From NCBI GenBank assembly GCA_036362985.1, contig JAYGXS010000004.1:43144734-43208733 (forward strand): 64,000 nucleotides of DNA, written 5' to 3'. How positions within the stretch are numbered: the first letter of the stretch is position 1; each line of letters begins with the position of its first letter. This DNA is from Ligula intestinalis (lineage: Eukaryota > Platyhelminthes > Cestoda > Diphyllobothriidea > Diphyllobothriidae). The notes beneath the pieces were generated by a model. The model saw nothing but the letters and a program-made list of their open reading frames with translations, made no database searches and was not told the origin of the DNA. Position numbers and translations under genes: made by a program. Below, in pieces: positions 24,723 to 36,569 of this stretch.

Positions 24723-25938
24723 ATATTATTTTGCCTATAGTACTAGCCACTGTGCGGCTGCAGGCGGGATCGGAGAGTCAGCATCAACACAGAACGGGAC
24801 GACTGAGTCCAAAATCCGATCGCAGACATATATTCACTAAGGAGACAGAACTGTTTCAAGCTCATTCTGCGTTACTGCAGTTAGTCATAACCTCGCATCA
24901 CCAGTTATGACTAGAAACACAAACGTGCGGTCGTACAGGGAGCAGAGCTTCCATAGACAGTGTCTAACAGATAGGTCATAAGTATTGCATCAAAACAAAT
25001 TTCATGAGTGCCTCGTTATCTGTCATCCTCGGTCGGTCCAGTTCCGGTAGTAACTCACTCAGGGCAGTATCTGTATGAAAAAGTCGCATTCTCCATCGTT
25101 CTGCCCCCCCGCTCCCCTCAATTGTCGACTTCGGCTTGATAGTTGCTTGCCTGGTCGTGGGCTCTGCCGCCCACATGAGCTTGTTTGACTCGGGAAACCA
25201 ATAGCTCAGTGTGCGTCTATTCTTGATTATTTGCGTCATTGCTGTCTCCCCGATCACTGTGGGAGCCGTGAATTGCGAACAAACGCGCAAAAAGTTTCTA
25301 CCTTTATCCTAACTAAAGCAAAGGCAATGGGAAAGAGTTCCCGGCATACAGTTATAGAATCGGCTGCTAAGTTGGAAAAAGGCGACAGCCCCAGTGAGGA
25401 TTCCTATGGACGAAGTTGCCAGTTTACGGTACCACTAGACTTCTAGCCATTTAATCCTGCGCCTGGAGAATAGAAGATAAGGATACAATATGTGCTCCTA
25501 CCTAGACTTTATTTGTGGAACATGTCCAATTATTTCCTTTGCCTAGGCATGCTACGTCATAATTAATGTTGGATAAGTGAAGTAAGTTGCATTCCGAGAT
25601 GATATGATGAAAAGAAAGAAGATCTTCGGAAAATCGAGTTGTACTCGTGAATTTTCGAACAAGTATCACGTGTTCGTCGTCAGACTAAATTAAAAGTGAG
25701 GGCTGGGAATGTCGCACTAGAGGTTTTGGAGGCAGAGGTTACAACGGACGGGGGAGGGAAGGTGGGGATTGGGTGGAAGGGTTATGGTGACGTGACACCC
25801 GCGGCGATAGGTTGTGCTAGTGAGGGGAGGGGGCGGGTGTTAGCGTTTGGACTATGGGCCACGTGTTCGGGGGAGGGGGGGGCTGGTTAAGAGTCAGAGA
25901 AATTCCACTTGACCGGGCACAGAGAGCCAGTTGTTGTT

Positions 25939-26277
25939 TCAGACTGTGTCTAGATTAGTAGACCATGCACGAAACCCGGTATAGTGTGATTCAAGCTCTA
26001 CGTGCCTGTTTATACTAGCCGGATTCGAGTGCCAAGCTTCAAGGAATTCTCTCGCTTGTCGCGTATTAGCCATTGCAATCACGTCGGTGGCATCCCAATT
26101 GAAGCGGTGATCACACTCAATGGAGTGCGCAAATACGAGTGATAAATGGTTCCGTAGGCGAACGGCTGACTTGTGTTCCTTGATGCGAGTCTCAAGGCGT
26201 CGGCCTGTTTGGCCAATATAAACGCAAGGGCAACCAGCACACGGTATACGGTAAACGAGGTTACTTAGTTGTTCCAC
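25939..26277 (-). CDS. intact GIY-YIG endonuclease domain of a Penelope-like element
   Basis: Single open frame of 112 codons. It has the full PLE-type GIY-YIG layout: LVYRIPCAGCPCVYIGQTGR with the CxxC pair before the YIG, then RLETRIKEHKSAVR, HRFNWDATDVIAM, and the C-terminal REFLEAWHSNPASINRHVEL. In PLEs this domain nicks the target for retrotransposition. No RT is attached upstream, so this is a 5'-truncated insertion. The start given uses a GTG; the true protein would continue from an RT. It is one of the few PLE endonuclease pieces here without a stop. Telomere-like repeats lie 125 bp upstream on the same sense strand. Confidence 0.85.
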   Translation of the reverse strand: MEQLSNLVYRIPCAGCPCVYIGQTGRRLETRIKEHKSAVRLRNHLSLVFAHSIECDHRFNWDATDVIAMANTRQAREFLEAWHSNPASINRHVELESHYTGFRAWSTNLDTV

Positions 26278-26399
26278 GGGTAGGGCGTCCTTTACTCGAC
26301 ATAAGCTTGCGCGCAGTGAGGTTGCGGGCTTTTGGGCAACGGCGATTCAAAAGCGACTTAGTTGCCGACTTAGTAGTTAATGTTGTAGTTAACACTTCA

Positions 26400-26471
26400 A
26401 AAAGAGTTACGGTTAGGGTTAGGCTTAAATATTAGAGTTAGGGTTCTGCTTAAGCTTAGGGTTAAGCTTGT
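26400..26471. repeat. short interstitial telomere-like tract (TTAGGG type)
   Basis: Plus strand reads GGTTAGGGTTAGGC, then TTAGAGTTAGGGTT, then TTAGGGTTAAGC: about eight degenerate TTAGGG-like units over ~70 bp. Confidence 0.7.
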
Positions 26472-26519
26472 CAGCCACATATAGTCTTACCAAATTCACG
26501 CATCTTTAACCAATAACCA

Positions 26520-26640
26520 TGTGATAATTCGGCAAATATTCCCATTTTCCGATTGAGAAGTCATATTGGCAAACACGTGTTTTCGGCAATTTGCCACCAG
26601 GCCAGTACAATTGCAAGGACAAAAATGGTCTGTTATATTT
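26520..26640 (+). repeat. interspersed repeat Rep-4, copy 2
   Basis: Diverged direct copy of 21340-21460. Confidence 0.55.
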
Positions 26641-28560
26641 GGACCGGACCCAACGTCCTAAACAGGCTGGAGCCCGCATGCGTGAGACGAGACCAATCGG
26701 ACTTTCCCATTTATATTTCGACTTAAACTTCGAAAGCGATAACGTACTCAGATATTCGACGTCGAAATATATAATTCAAGAGCTTTTTCAGACGACAATT
26801 TGTTGTAGAAAGTTTGCTAAGTAATGTTAGGCACATTAATTTGTGACTTTTCGTGCACTTTTTATTTTTCTCCGCAATGAGTTGACCTATTTGGGTAATT
26901 ATAAAGCCATGACCCAAATAGACAACTGCATAAGAAAGGGGGTTGAGAAACTCTATATTTCGGTAAATGCTTTAAAGAAATATCGGCAAAAGTAGTTTAT
27001 GTAGCGCCACTCATATATCCCTTGTCCCAGCATTTTATCCTGCAAAAACGGTGGCTATCGAGTTTTTAGGGGTGGGGAAATAGGATAGGCAGAGAAGGAA
27101 ATTTTTAGAAGCAAGTGTAAAGCCAAAAAATTTAGTCAAAGTTGCTTCCGGCAGCCGCTCGGAGCAGGTTTTTCCGCATGTAAATTTAAGGTGTGCGCGA
27201 CGCTTCGCGCCGCGGACTATACTCCAGAACGGTAAGTTGGACCTCAGGTAAGTTGAAGTAGATGACCTCCTAACCACCATTTCAATTTTTCGGGAAATTC
27301 AAGAGACCTGCAATTTGATAATCGGGTTTTTCCGCAAGATGGTAAATGCTAATACAGATAAGGAAAATCTACAGATATAAATCAACAACACTTCCAAATA
27401 TAGTAAAATAAGAATGCATTTAGCATTTATTACAGTATGTTCAACTGCGTGTCCTAATTTTCCGCCCATGAAACCCTATAACCACCGTTTTCGTAGGAAA
27501 ACATGCAGGTTGTAGGGATTAATGAGTGTGGTTACATAAGCTACTGTTACCGACCTATCTTATTTTGAAGTTTTTGGTAAACAGGTAAAACAGAGTCTGT
27601 ATTTATTACCAATCGACTGGAAACACTGAAAATTGTAAAATGTTAACCAGCATTTCATGAACGACCAGAACGTCGTCGTAATCAAAAATTCAAAATAATA
27701 GCAAGATAGTATTTTTACGATGGCACCTGACAAATTACTGTAAATGGGTTAGTAACCATAACCTTTTCGCTGAGGTATCGGGTCTCGCATGGCCTATCCT
27801 TCGACCCGCTGCAGTCAGTCTGGACCCATTGAAGAGTGTTCTCACACACAGCTTCGTTGGTGAGCCAAGGGGAGAAGGGTTGCTGCGAAATCTGAAAAGC
27901 TGCGTGGTGTTCGTTGCCACTAAAGTGGAGAGTGGGGAGCCCAATAGAGGTCCCTTGGTCTGCTCGCTTATTTCTGCTGCAAAGGTGAACTACTTTTTTT
28001 CGCCAAATTTAAAACAGTTTCATGAAGTGCTCAATTTTGAGCGGACTTCGAATTTCGTCCTATGCCTCCTCCCGTTTCTTGAGCAGGACTTCATGCATCG
28101 AATTCGGTGAGATGGATGCGATGTCACGTCGGAGATGGCTATGATTTTATCCGACTGAATCCACTCACCTGGAAGGTCTGTAAGGAACAGGGAGGCTGAT
28201 CTGACTGAGGTTATTGACTCATCTTTAGGAAACTTCGGTTTTGCGTAAATAAATTCCGTCAAATTAGAGGTTGGACTGCTTTTTGGAACATTAATTGACC
28301 ACAGTGCAACACCTGGTTTGTGGATATTAGACAGACCGGCGCAGGTTTCGTTAGTTTCATTTGGTTACATTGATTCTCCGTGATCACATTTTGCACTTAA
28401 ATGCTCTGCGTAATCTATTCGACCGACAATCTACTCCTTTAGTCTACGCGTTCTGGACTGGTCTGTAAAATTCACTGTTAGCAATTAGAACTTTGGCATT
28501 TCATTGTAACTTGCTCGGGACATAATAACCGTTGATCGTCCTTTATCAGCGAGCAAAAGT
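26640..28560. other. intergenic, nothing recognised
   Basis: Several open frames of 60-95 codons overlap on both strands, but none shows a recognisable motif or convincing splice sites. I treat them as chance. Confidence 0.4.
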
Positions 28561-28564
28561 GTTA

Positions 28565-29060
28565 TTTTTTCGTTGTGGTTATTCTGAGGTGTTCATAAGC
28601 CCATCTCTACGCGTTCGTCCCACAAGAAACCTCATCAGAAACACCGCCAATGATATGGAATGCTCTGCCATACACCAAGGACGTTTCAGAGGTAACCGAC
28701 GAGATGTTTGAATTGTTCACCGACACCAATCTGCAATGTGCAGCAAGGTCATAAAAAGCAAACACTGATTAACTCCAAGGGGGCAGTCCAGGGGTAGTGT
28801 ATCGCATCCCGTTCCTTAACTGGCTTTATAAGTTCACAGGTCTAAATGAATGCATGCTCGAATCGCTCATATACGAACATAAGCTGGGTGGGGAATGCTT
28901 ACAAGTAGGGACGATCACCTTCGATACGGGTCAGGAATTTAACTTCGCAGCCCCTAAAATAACCACCCACGTCGGAAACATAACAAGCAAAAAATTGACT
29001 GAAGCCTGGGCCTCAAACGAAAACTCGGTCAATTGATCAATCGATTTGGCACCGGCAGAA
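28565..29060 (+). pseudogene. Penelope-like element remnant, linker and GIY-YIG endonuclease
   Basis: Plus-strand frame reads TSSETPPMIWNALPYTKDVS (the pre-endonuclease linker). After two stops it continues GVVYRIPFLNWLYKFTGLNE, MLESLIYEHK, DTGQEFNFAAPKI and KKLTEAWASNENSVN. This follows the PLE order: YRIPC, YxG, EHK, GHEF, then EAW and SxN. The two Cys are replaced (F, W) and the YIG is now FTG, so the active site is degraded. It ends at TGA 29034. Confidence 0.7.
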
Positions 29061-29139
29061 AGGACCCCACAGAGCGACCAGTACGCCGGACTGGCTTATC
29101 TCTGATTGGCAGCCATCACCCCGGAAATATCGTCTTTTT

Positions 29140-29290
29140 CATTTCTGGGAGGGGTTTGACAGATTTGAATAATTCAGTTGACCCTATTGTGAAAAATTTG
29201 TGGCCCGGTGGGATTCGAACCAACATCATCAAGGGAGGCCTTAGTAAAACCAACATTCTACCAAGCGAACTACAAAGGCACACCAAGAGT
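29140..29290 (-). mobile_element. tRNA-derived SINE (SINE-2), copy 2
   Basis: Read in reverse: TTTGTAGTTCGCTTGGTAGA (A box), GGTTCGAATCCCACCGGGCC (good B box), then AATTTTTCACAATAGGGTC and a TGTCAAACCCCTCCC end. The tail matches 4478-4612 despite a different head. Confidence 0.72.
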
Positions 29291-29509
29291 CTACTTAATT
29301 GTTGATGATGGACTTCTGCACAAGCTTGAAAACTCAAACAAATGGTTCTGAGTCTTGACCAGTCTTCTTCATTGCTCACCTGAAATTTGAACATTCATCC
29401 CCCGGAAAATGCACCGTTTCTGACAGGCAGATGTCTCAAAGATACCATAAAAGCGGTTGAGATTGATTCTACGACCTCCCGGACAAGACATAAGAACAAA
29501 ATCCGTCCG

Positions 29510-30012
29510 TAATACAAGCTGGTTTGTAGTGGGCGCTAGCGGCCACTGTGAGAAACCGTGATCGTTGACTCGTCATGCTGTTGCCCGCCAGAATTGCAGT
29601 CGCGGTGAATGCCCTTAACACGCGCACTTGTGTGAACGACCGCACCCTACCCACGTTTCACTCAATGTCGGGCGCGACCTACGAACACGCCCAGTCTCGG
29701 CTGTGCCCACGCCAGTGCGTAACCTCTCCCGATCTGACCAATTACCATCAAGACTAAGATGAAAACAGCTCTCAGTGGCCACTCGGATTACTGCCACTAG
29801 GCATCACTTCGGACCCAACCTGACTAGGGAACTGACTGCACACGTCCCAGAGTCAATTCTCCACCTACCCATTCTTCTATTCTTTCTGTATAGAATGCAC
29901 TGTTCCTACTAATCTGGCCTTCCAAAGAGTTCTCTCTAAGGAACCGGACCTGGAAGATCGCAGCTGTTAGGGTTAACTCTATTAACCTTGACCATCCTCG
30001 ATAGATTTGTGC
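29510..30012 (+). repeat. interspersed repeat Rep-1, copy 1
   Basis: Landmarks: AGTGGGCGCTAGCGGCCACTG at its 5' end; ATTCTTTCTGTATAGAATGC in the middle; ACCTGGAAGATCGCAGCTGT and TTAGGGTTAACTC-type 3' end. Seven copies are seen in this window: 29510 (+), 34480 (+), 38185 (-), 44535 (-), 51265 (+), 61080 (+), 62700 (+). No coding capacity recognised. Confidence 0.7.
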
Positions 30013-30089
30013 CAAATTCCAGGGAAATTATAGTTTGGATTAGTTACCAATACGAGCGAAACTGCTAGTCCCAGGAAGTAATTGAGAAG

Positions 30090-30400
30090 AAAGCGATGTG
30101 GTCGCTGGAACATGAACACTATTTATTTGACGTTTCGGATTCCATCGCGGAGCCATCATCAAAGACAATAGCCGAAATGGGTACTTCATACGCAGAGAGT
30201 TGCAGTATTTATAGGGTACAGCCGCTATGCTACTGTGTACCTATGACAATTAACGGTTCCCCGCTATCGAGGATAATTGTCTGCTTGTGCGCTAATGGCT
30301 TGATAGTCAGCATGCGGGTCCTGACCTGTTGAACCTTCATCCGCCGTGCTGGATTTGGGCGTGACGATTGTTCGGCCATCTGGCCTCCTAGCGTTGGCGT
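30090..30400 (-). repeat. solitary PLE terminal repeat with hammerhead-like motif
   Basis: Reverse strand carries TTGATGATGGCTCC, then GATGGAATCCGAAACGTCAA at 30124-30165. This is the same GATGA..GAAACGTC arrangement found in the terminal repeats of other PLEs here. GGCTCC and GGAATCC can pair as hammerhead helix II. No PLE coding sequence is attached. Confidence 0.55.
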
Positions 30401-30590
30401 TAGAAGACACGTTCGCCTGTGCGCTCCCGGAGTGGCGAATTGTTTAAGCCAAACTCGGCACTGCAGCCCCCTGCGTATGAATTAAAAAACGTCGTCAACT
30501 TGTTTCCGAAAAGAGGGAGCGGGTCAGCAAGGGCGAACAAAACTTGGCTATTTACAACAACCAAGTCATCCAACGTCCATTGTTCTCACC

Positions 30591-31764
30591 TTGGATAGGT
30601 CCGTTCCGGATAACCACACAGTCGGCTCAGTAGGGGGAGGATTGAGCCCAATCGAAAAACATATAGAGGCAGAACGAAAGGGAAAAACATTTGGTTATTT
30701 ACAACAACCAAGTGATCCAGCGTCCACTGCTCTCCTCCGGGAAAGATCCTCCCCGGATGACCGCACAGTCGACCCGGTAAGGGGCGGGGAGAGCCTGACT
30801 GTAACCAATTCTCGAGCAAAAAGAAAGGTAACTTTCATGTACACAAATGCACAGAGTATGCTTTCAAAGCTAGACGAGCTGAAGATTCATGCCTTTGAAT
30901 TATCACCAGATATGGTTTCAATAACGGAAACTTGGCTGTCTGAACAGGTAGCCGATGGCGAGGTATCCATGCCTGGCTATCAACTGTTCAGAAAAGACAG
31001 AGAAGGTCGTCAAGGCGGTGGCGTAGCAACATACGTGAAAAATGGACTCACAGTTTTAAACACAACGGATAAACTGGCGTGTACTTCCAAGGCCATCTGG
31101 CTGTCCATTAAAGTACCAGGTGCACCCAACCTCGATGTACTGACACTCTACCGACCACCGAGAAGAGAGCCCGTAGTGGATGCCTCCTTGCTAGAGGAGC
31201 TGGAAAAAAATTACTGCACGATCGGACATCCTGATTGTGGGGGACTTTAACGCACCTCAAATCGACTGGGGTATGGCCTGCGCACATAGCTCCGATCTAA
31301 CCTTCGACAGCTGCCTTCTGAGCATGACTCTGAAGTTATTTCTCACGCAACACGTCACTTTTCCGACAAGGATGCGCGATGGCCAACAGTCCAACTGTCT
31401 GGACCTCGTTCTCACGAAATCGCAGGACAGCATCGACGATGTGTCATGTCTCCCACCACTAGGTAAAACCGACCATGTTGTACTGCTATGGGAGTACTCG
31501 TTATTCTCAATACCGGAGAGACCCTTAACAACCAGAATAAATATTTGGCGAAGCGATTTCGATCGAATGAAGACCGAACTCACGCGCGCCGAGTGGGAAC
31601 CTCTATTTTCTGGAAACGTAACTGCGGACTGGGAAGCGTTCCGGAACACACTGCACAGACTCATCGACAACCACTGTCCAATTTCGCGAAAAAAAGTGAA
31701 CACTAGACCACGATGGCTTACGCAGGCCTTAAAAATAGAAGTGAACAAAAAGCGGAAGCTGTGA
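30591..31764 (+). pseudogene. LINE apurinic/apyrimidinic endonuclease domain, frameshifted
   Basis: First segment shows FMYTNAQSMLSKLDELK and ITETWLSEQV (the catalytic Glu region), then GGGVATYVKNG. After a frameshift near 31240 it continues VGDFNAPQIDW, the LDLVLTKSQD block and a GKTDHVVL segment matching the catalytic DH of this family. A further stretch NTRPRWLTQALKIEVNKKRK is the usual spacer before the RT; it ends at TGA in the next frame change at the 31763 A run. The domain cuts target DNA to prime reverse transcription. One base shift separates it from continuity. Confidence 0.82.
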
Positions 31765-32258
31765 AAAAAAAATGCTAGCAGACAGGACTCCTGCATCTGT
31801 CAGTGCCTACAAAACTCAGAGAAACCGGGTCAAGGGTCTTATTCTCAAAACAAGACGGGCTTTCGAAGCAGACTTGCTAAACCGGGCCACAATGAACCCC
31901 AAACTGTTTTACAGTTGCCTCAGGCAAAGTACCAAAACAAGGATCCGATACCCCTGCTGAGGACCGCTGAGGGAAGAGACTTGATAGATGATGAAGCAAA
32001 GGCTGATCATCTTTCGAAATTTTTCCGGTCAGTCTTCACAAAGGAAACGGCATACGATCACCCCACCGATGACACCGAAGCGGATATAATAGTTGAGACT
32101 GTCCAATTCCCCGAGGCTGTTGTTCTTAAGGAACTCTTAAGCTTAAAAGAATCTAAGTCATCAGGTCCCGACAACGTACCAGCCAAGATTTTGAAGGAGC
32201 TCGCCAATGAGTTGGCCAAACCACTCTCTATGCTCTTCCAAACCTCCTTCGAAACCGG

Positions 32259-33620
32259 ATGCCTACCAGTAGATTGGAAATCCGCGAGGATTGCACTGCT
32301 ATACAAGGGGGAAGCCGGGTCTCAGCGAATAACTACCGACCGGTCAGCCTTACTGCAATCTGTTGCAAGATCATGGAAAAAATTATCAAGCAACAACTTA
32401 TGCAGTTTTTGGAACAAAACCATCTGCTATCGGATGCTCAGCATGGTTTTCGTAGAGGTAGGTCCTGCGAAACAAACTTGCTTTACTGTTTAGAACAGTG
32501 GACTGAGGCAGTCGATAGTGGAAACTCAGTGCATGCTGTCTATATTGACTTCAAAAAGGCTTTCGATAGCGTGCCGCACCACCGCCTCCTTTATAAACTC
32601 AGCCGCATAGGAGTATGGGGTAGGCTCCTTACGTGGATAAAAAGCTTCCTAATCGGTCGCTCGCAAACTGTCCACATCAGTGACAAACAGTCAGCCAAGG
32701 TTGAGGTTGAGAGTGGTGTTCCCCAATGCTCCGTTCTCGGCCCTATCTTGTTTGTTATCTACATCAACGACTGTGTCCGCGAACTGGATTGCGGTATCAC
32801 CATGTTTGCCGATGATATAAAACTTTGGAGCGTAATTCGAACTGCGGCTGACGAAGTGCACTTACAGGAAAATTTAAATAGACTTAAAAAATGGTCGGCG
32901 GACTGGCTCTTACCGTTCAATCAGAGCAAGTGCACCACCATTCGAGTCGGCAAATCCGGATTTTCAAACGGCACGGCTTACCGACTGAATGACATACCAT
33001 TGAAGGAAGTGAACGCCCAGAAAGACTTGGGAGTCTGGACCACGCCCTCGCTTAAACCCTCCCTGCATTGCACAAAGGTAGCCAAGTCCGCGATGTCGAT
33101 CCTATACCTAGTCAGACGAGCTTTTTCTACGTTTGATGAAGAGTGCTTCACAAAAGTCTTCGGAACCTTCGTACGACCACACCTAGAATCCGCTATCCAA
33201 GCTTGGAGACCCTGGGCCACGAAAGACATCTACATCCTGGAAAAGGTACAACGGCGCGCAACCAAACTTGTTATGGGGCAGGGCTCGCAGCCTTATGAAA
33301 CACGGCTGTCGAATCTAAACCTCTTCCCATTGCTCTACAGGCAGCTTCGGGAGGACCTGATACTAGCATTCCGCGTATTACGTCTTCAAGACTGCTGTCC
33401 TATATCAGGGGATTTTTTCGAATTAGCATCGACAACAAATCTGAGGGGTCATCCTCTCAAATTAAAGGTGACAGGGGCCAGGCTGGACACTCGGAAACAC
33501 TTCTTTTCAAAAAGGATGGTCGGAACGTGGAGTGTGCTTCCTCAGGACGTTGTTATGTCGGAATCGCTAGAGGGTTTTAAGCAAAAACTGGATCGATATA
33601 GCAGTACAGGAGGATCGTAA
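32259..33620 (+). pseudogene. LINE reverse transcriptase domain, longest open segment
   Basis: Continuous frame with RT motifs in order: SANNYRPVSLTAICCKIME, SDAQHGFRRGRSCETNLL, motif A AVYIDFKKAFDSVPHH, motif B GVPQCSVLGPILFVIYINDC, motif C MFADDIKLW with the catalytic DD. It then runs into the thumb and a C-terminal GTWSVLPQDVVMSESL segment typical of CR1-like elements. The natural frame probably enters at about 32310 from the preceding segment, which holds KSSGPDNVPAKILKEL (motif 1). Motif B has Cys where these RTs nearly always have Gly (GVPQG), which would impair the enzyme. Terminates at TAA 33618. Confidence 0.85.
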
Positions 33621-33639
33621 CTGACAATTTGCAATAACA

Positions 33640-34480
33640 ATAATACTACTTTCAATTTTTCAGTAGTATTAATTTTATATCCATTCACGTTTGCTATTTC
33701 TAATGCCCTCCCACGCATAGCCTCATGCGAAGGTCTCGCGGTCTACCCTACTTGGCTAGCTGCGCACCGTGAATACCCCGCTAGCGACCTTATCAGCCAG
33801 CCCTGACGGCTTAAACATTCACCCTTGGTTCGACCCAAAGCGGACTGTCGACGATCTGGACGGATGCCTCTGTTTTTCCAGTTCCGTTGGCGGACTCTGC
33901 AATCAGCAGTGAAGAATCAGGACGTGGCTTCCACACGGTGATGATCCTGGGAACCTTTGCAATGCCTTCTCCAGTTGGAACCCCCTTTTTTCTCCTAAAT
34001 CCCACGCATTACCCCCACAAGAGCAACAGTTTTTCTCCTAAAAATCCCTGAGGAGTTTTTTCACCGTCTGCTCCTATTTTCATCCTATGACACAGGACAA
34101 CTGGCCTCACCAACAGTCTGAGTAAAAAATTTTCGCCTATTACTGCACATCTGTACAAATAGGGCACGCAAAGGAATTTTTCCTACATATCCCTCAATAT
34201 ACTGATACCCATTTCTGCCATTGTCTCTGATGATAGATCTGCGACAGAATCCGAAACGGCAGGCGAATGAAGATCTTGTCCCAGCGATCACAGTTACTCC
34301 TTCTCAGTTAGGTTTAGTGTCAGGATACGGGAATACTTATTTTCCTACGCCCACATTTAGTATGTGCCTGTGCGACGTTCCTTTTCCCCTGTCCCGTTTG
34401 GCAGGTCATATAAGAAATTTTGACCTAACAAGTTATTCTAATCAGTGTCTTGTGACTAGCTTGAGTCGGATTGGACTTTC
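33640..34480. other. intergenic, nothing recognised
   Basis: May include the LINE 3' UTR at its left edge. No coding motif found. Confidence 0.4.
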
Positions 34481-34870
34481 CTGAAGGCTCACAGACGCTA
34501 GTCTTGACACCTGGATCAGCCAATCGTAGCTTCCGCATAGATGCATTTTCGGGACAGTGACGAACAGCAAGCTTGCACGCGTTCCCTACGCAATCTATCT
34601 GCCTGGCCAAAAACCTCAAGGTCAACCCAGCCAATGAACGCTCTCCCACTGTCTACTGGCCTGACTGTGTCAAACCAGCACTTGGACGCGACTGGCTCTC
34701 CTGGCTAGTCGTGCTCTCCCAAGTCAGACTTCTTGCATCTACTCTCCTTTCCTCTGTGTACAAAATATACTGTTCCTTCTACTCTAGCCTTCCCAAGACT
34801 TCTTCTCTACTAAGTAACCATGATCTGAAGATCGTAGTTGCTAGGGTTTAACTCACTTAACCTCCTGCGA
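34480..34870 (+). repeat. interspersed repeat Rep-1, copy 2
   Basis: Shares CTCTGTGTACAAAATATACT, a GATCTGAAGATCGTAGTTGC block and the AGGGTTTAACTCACTTAACC end with the other copies. Confidence 0.65.
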
Positions 34871-35254
34871 TAAGTGCCACGAAAGTCATTGTCAACCACA
34901 CCGGAAAAGCATGCCATTAGCGTTTTTAAGAGTGTACCTAACCAAATAATAGTAATCACCAGGGAAGTCTTGGGCGACCATTTCACTGGCAAATACCACC
35001 AACTAGTTACCGCGCGTGCAAATCCTGTCTGCAGTGCTTTACGTAAACACACACACGCATGCGCACGCGTCCGTCCACACGCAAGCAAATGTGAAAAGAA
35101 CGCCACGTCATCACCCTCATCAGCAGCATTTAAATATTAAAAAAGACCGCCATTGTGGCGGCGCGTGGATATGCTGTGTCCACCCTATCAGTAAGTACAT
35201 AAAATCACTGGTCATAGCAAAGCGCACTCGCGTAATTTGCTTCTTTTCGTCATG

Positions 35255-35425
35255 ATCATCGAAATAAAACGTTCAGTGGAGAGTCCGTGGGAATAAGTAA
35301 ATCTTGAAGGTTGCCGACATGACCAGAAAGTGCACTATTGAATGCACCGGGGGGCCACACATGACATTCTGGCAGGCTGAAGTCAACATTTAAATGTTTA
35401 CGCACGGACACGACGCACGGCTCAG
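35255..35425 (+). repeat. interspersed repeat Rep-3, copy 2
   Basis: Contains GACCAGAAAGTGCACTATTG, matching 42485-42640 directly and 20165-20340 in reverse. Confidence 0.6.
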
Positions 35426-35429
35426 CAGC

Positions 35430-36560
35430 ATGATAGCAGTCGAAAACCCAGGCGGTCCCACTTCTGAACACCGCAAGGTGCTTCGAGTGCACATGTTGTT
35501 AAGGCCGACCCATTGGAGCCCTTCTAGACTAGGAAGTACCAGACATAGTCAAGAAGGCATTTTTGGTCACAAATTACGGCGATGCCGTTCATCAGACTTA
35601 GAAAGAACCTGTTTAGGTGAGTGGTCAGTGTTAGAGGGGAGGGCTTAGTTGATGTCAAAGTGTTGCCTCATTTTACAGGTGACAGGAAGCTTCTCCATAG
35701 GTTCCTATAGATTAATGCTATTTTTCTTAAGGGAGAATATTTGAAATGCGATTTAGGAACCAGGAAATACAGACTGTCCTTCGAAATAGACAGAGTAATA
35801 GTAAACGCCTTCATAATCGAAAAGCGCCCTTCATTGCATCTGAAGCAGGTGGAAGTTTCCACATAATAATAAAGAGAAATGGCTGTTTTGTGCATATTAT
35901 TTTTAATTTCGTTAAAATTTCCAGATGAAACCACGGCAAGACAACGAGATAGGAACATCATTTATTATATAGGTGCTCCTATTCTCAATTTCAGGGAGAT
36001 AAGGAGGAAGGATAAGGTTGGAATTAAGTTAAGGTTCGTTCATATGTTACATTTAGCATTAGAACACGACACTATGTACCCTTCCCCAAAAAACCCCTTT
36101 TTTTACTCAGAAAGGGGGAGGTTTAGGAGTCTAGCCTGACCAAATGCTAGCAACATTGTAGGCTCCCCTGAGGCGTCGTGTGTGCCGCCGACTGCTACCA
36201 TGATTCCTTTGTTAATGTGGACTGCCACCATGTGTTTGTGCCTCTGCTCTGACCGCCTCCACGCGATGACCTTACAGGCTGGACCAGAGACACACGCACG
36301 CGCGTCCAGGCGCGTGCCTAAGTAGTCGCAGTTCCCCAAGGGTCACTTAGGTTCGCCACGGCAGGTAACCAATCCCAACGCGCCCAATCGTGACACAAGC
36401 GAACGCGCTTCAGGCTTCGTGCAAGGCTGCTCTCACCCTTCGGAGCTCCAACGTCTGTATGCATATGCAATGTCAGACTTCGGTAAACCACCGTCCCTGC
36501 GGCCTGGTAGGCGCTTGCACCTTCGCTCGGTTCTGATTCCTTGTCGGTGCACGCGTTCAC
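35430..36560. other. intergenic, nothing recognised
   Basis: Open frames at 35668-36139 on both strands carry no recognisable motif. Confidence 0.4.
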
Positions 36561-36569
36561 GCTCCTACT

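Larger units (their letters stand above)
30520..33640 (+). mobile_element. CR1-like non-LTR retrotransposon (LINE), nearly full length
   Basis: An apurinic endonuclease domain followed by a reverse transcriptase in one direction, order EN-RT, spread over five reading-frame segments: 30591-31250, 31237-31764, 31772-31960, 31915-32310 and 32310-33620. The four frame changes fall near 31240, 31768 (an A9 run), 31930 and 32310. The layout and motifs fit the CR1/L2/Jockey group. Ends are not defined: no poly-A or simple tandem tail is visible after 33620, and no target-site duplication was found. Confidence 0.88.

Noticed and set aside
24976..25290. 104-codon open frame on the minus strand
   Set aside because: No motif, no splice context and no similarity to the elements recognised here; treated as chance.
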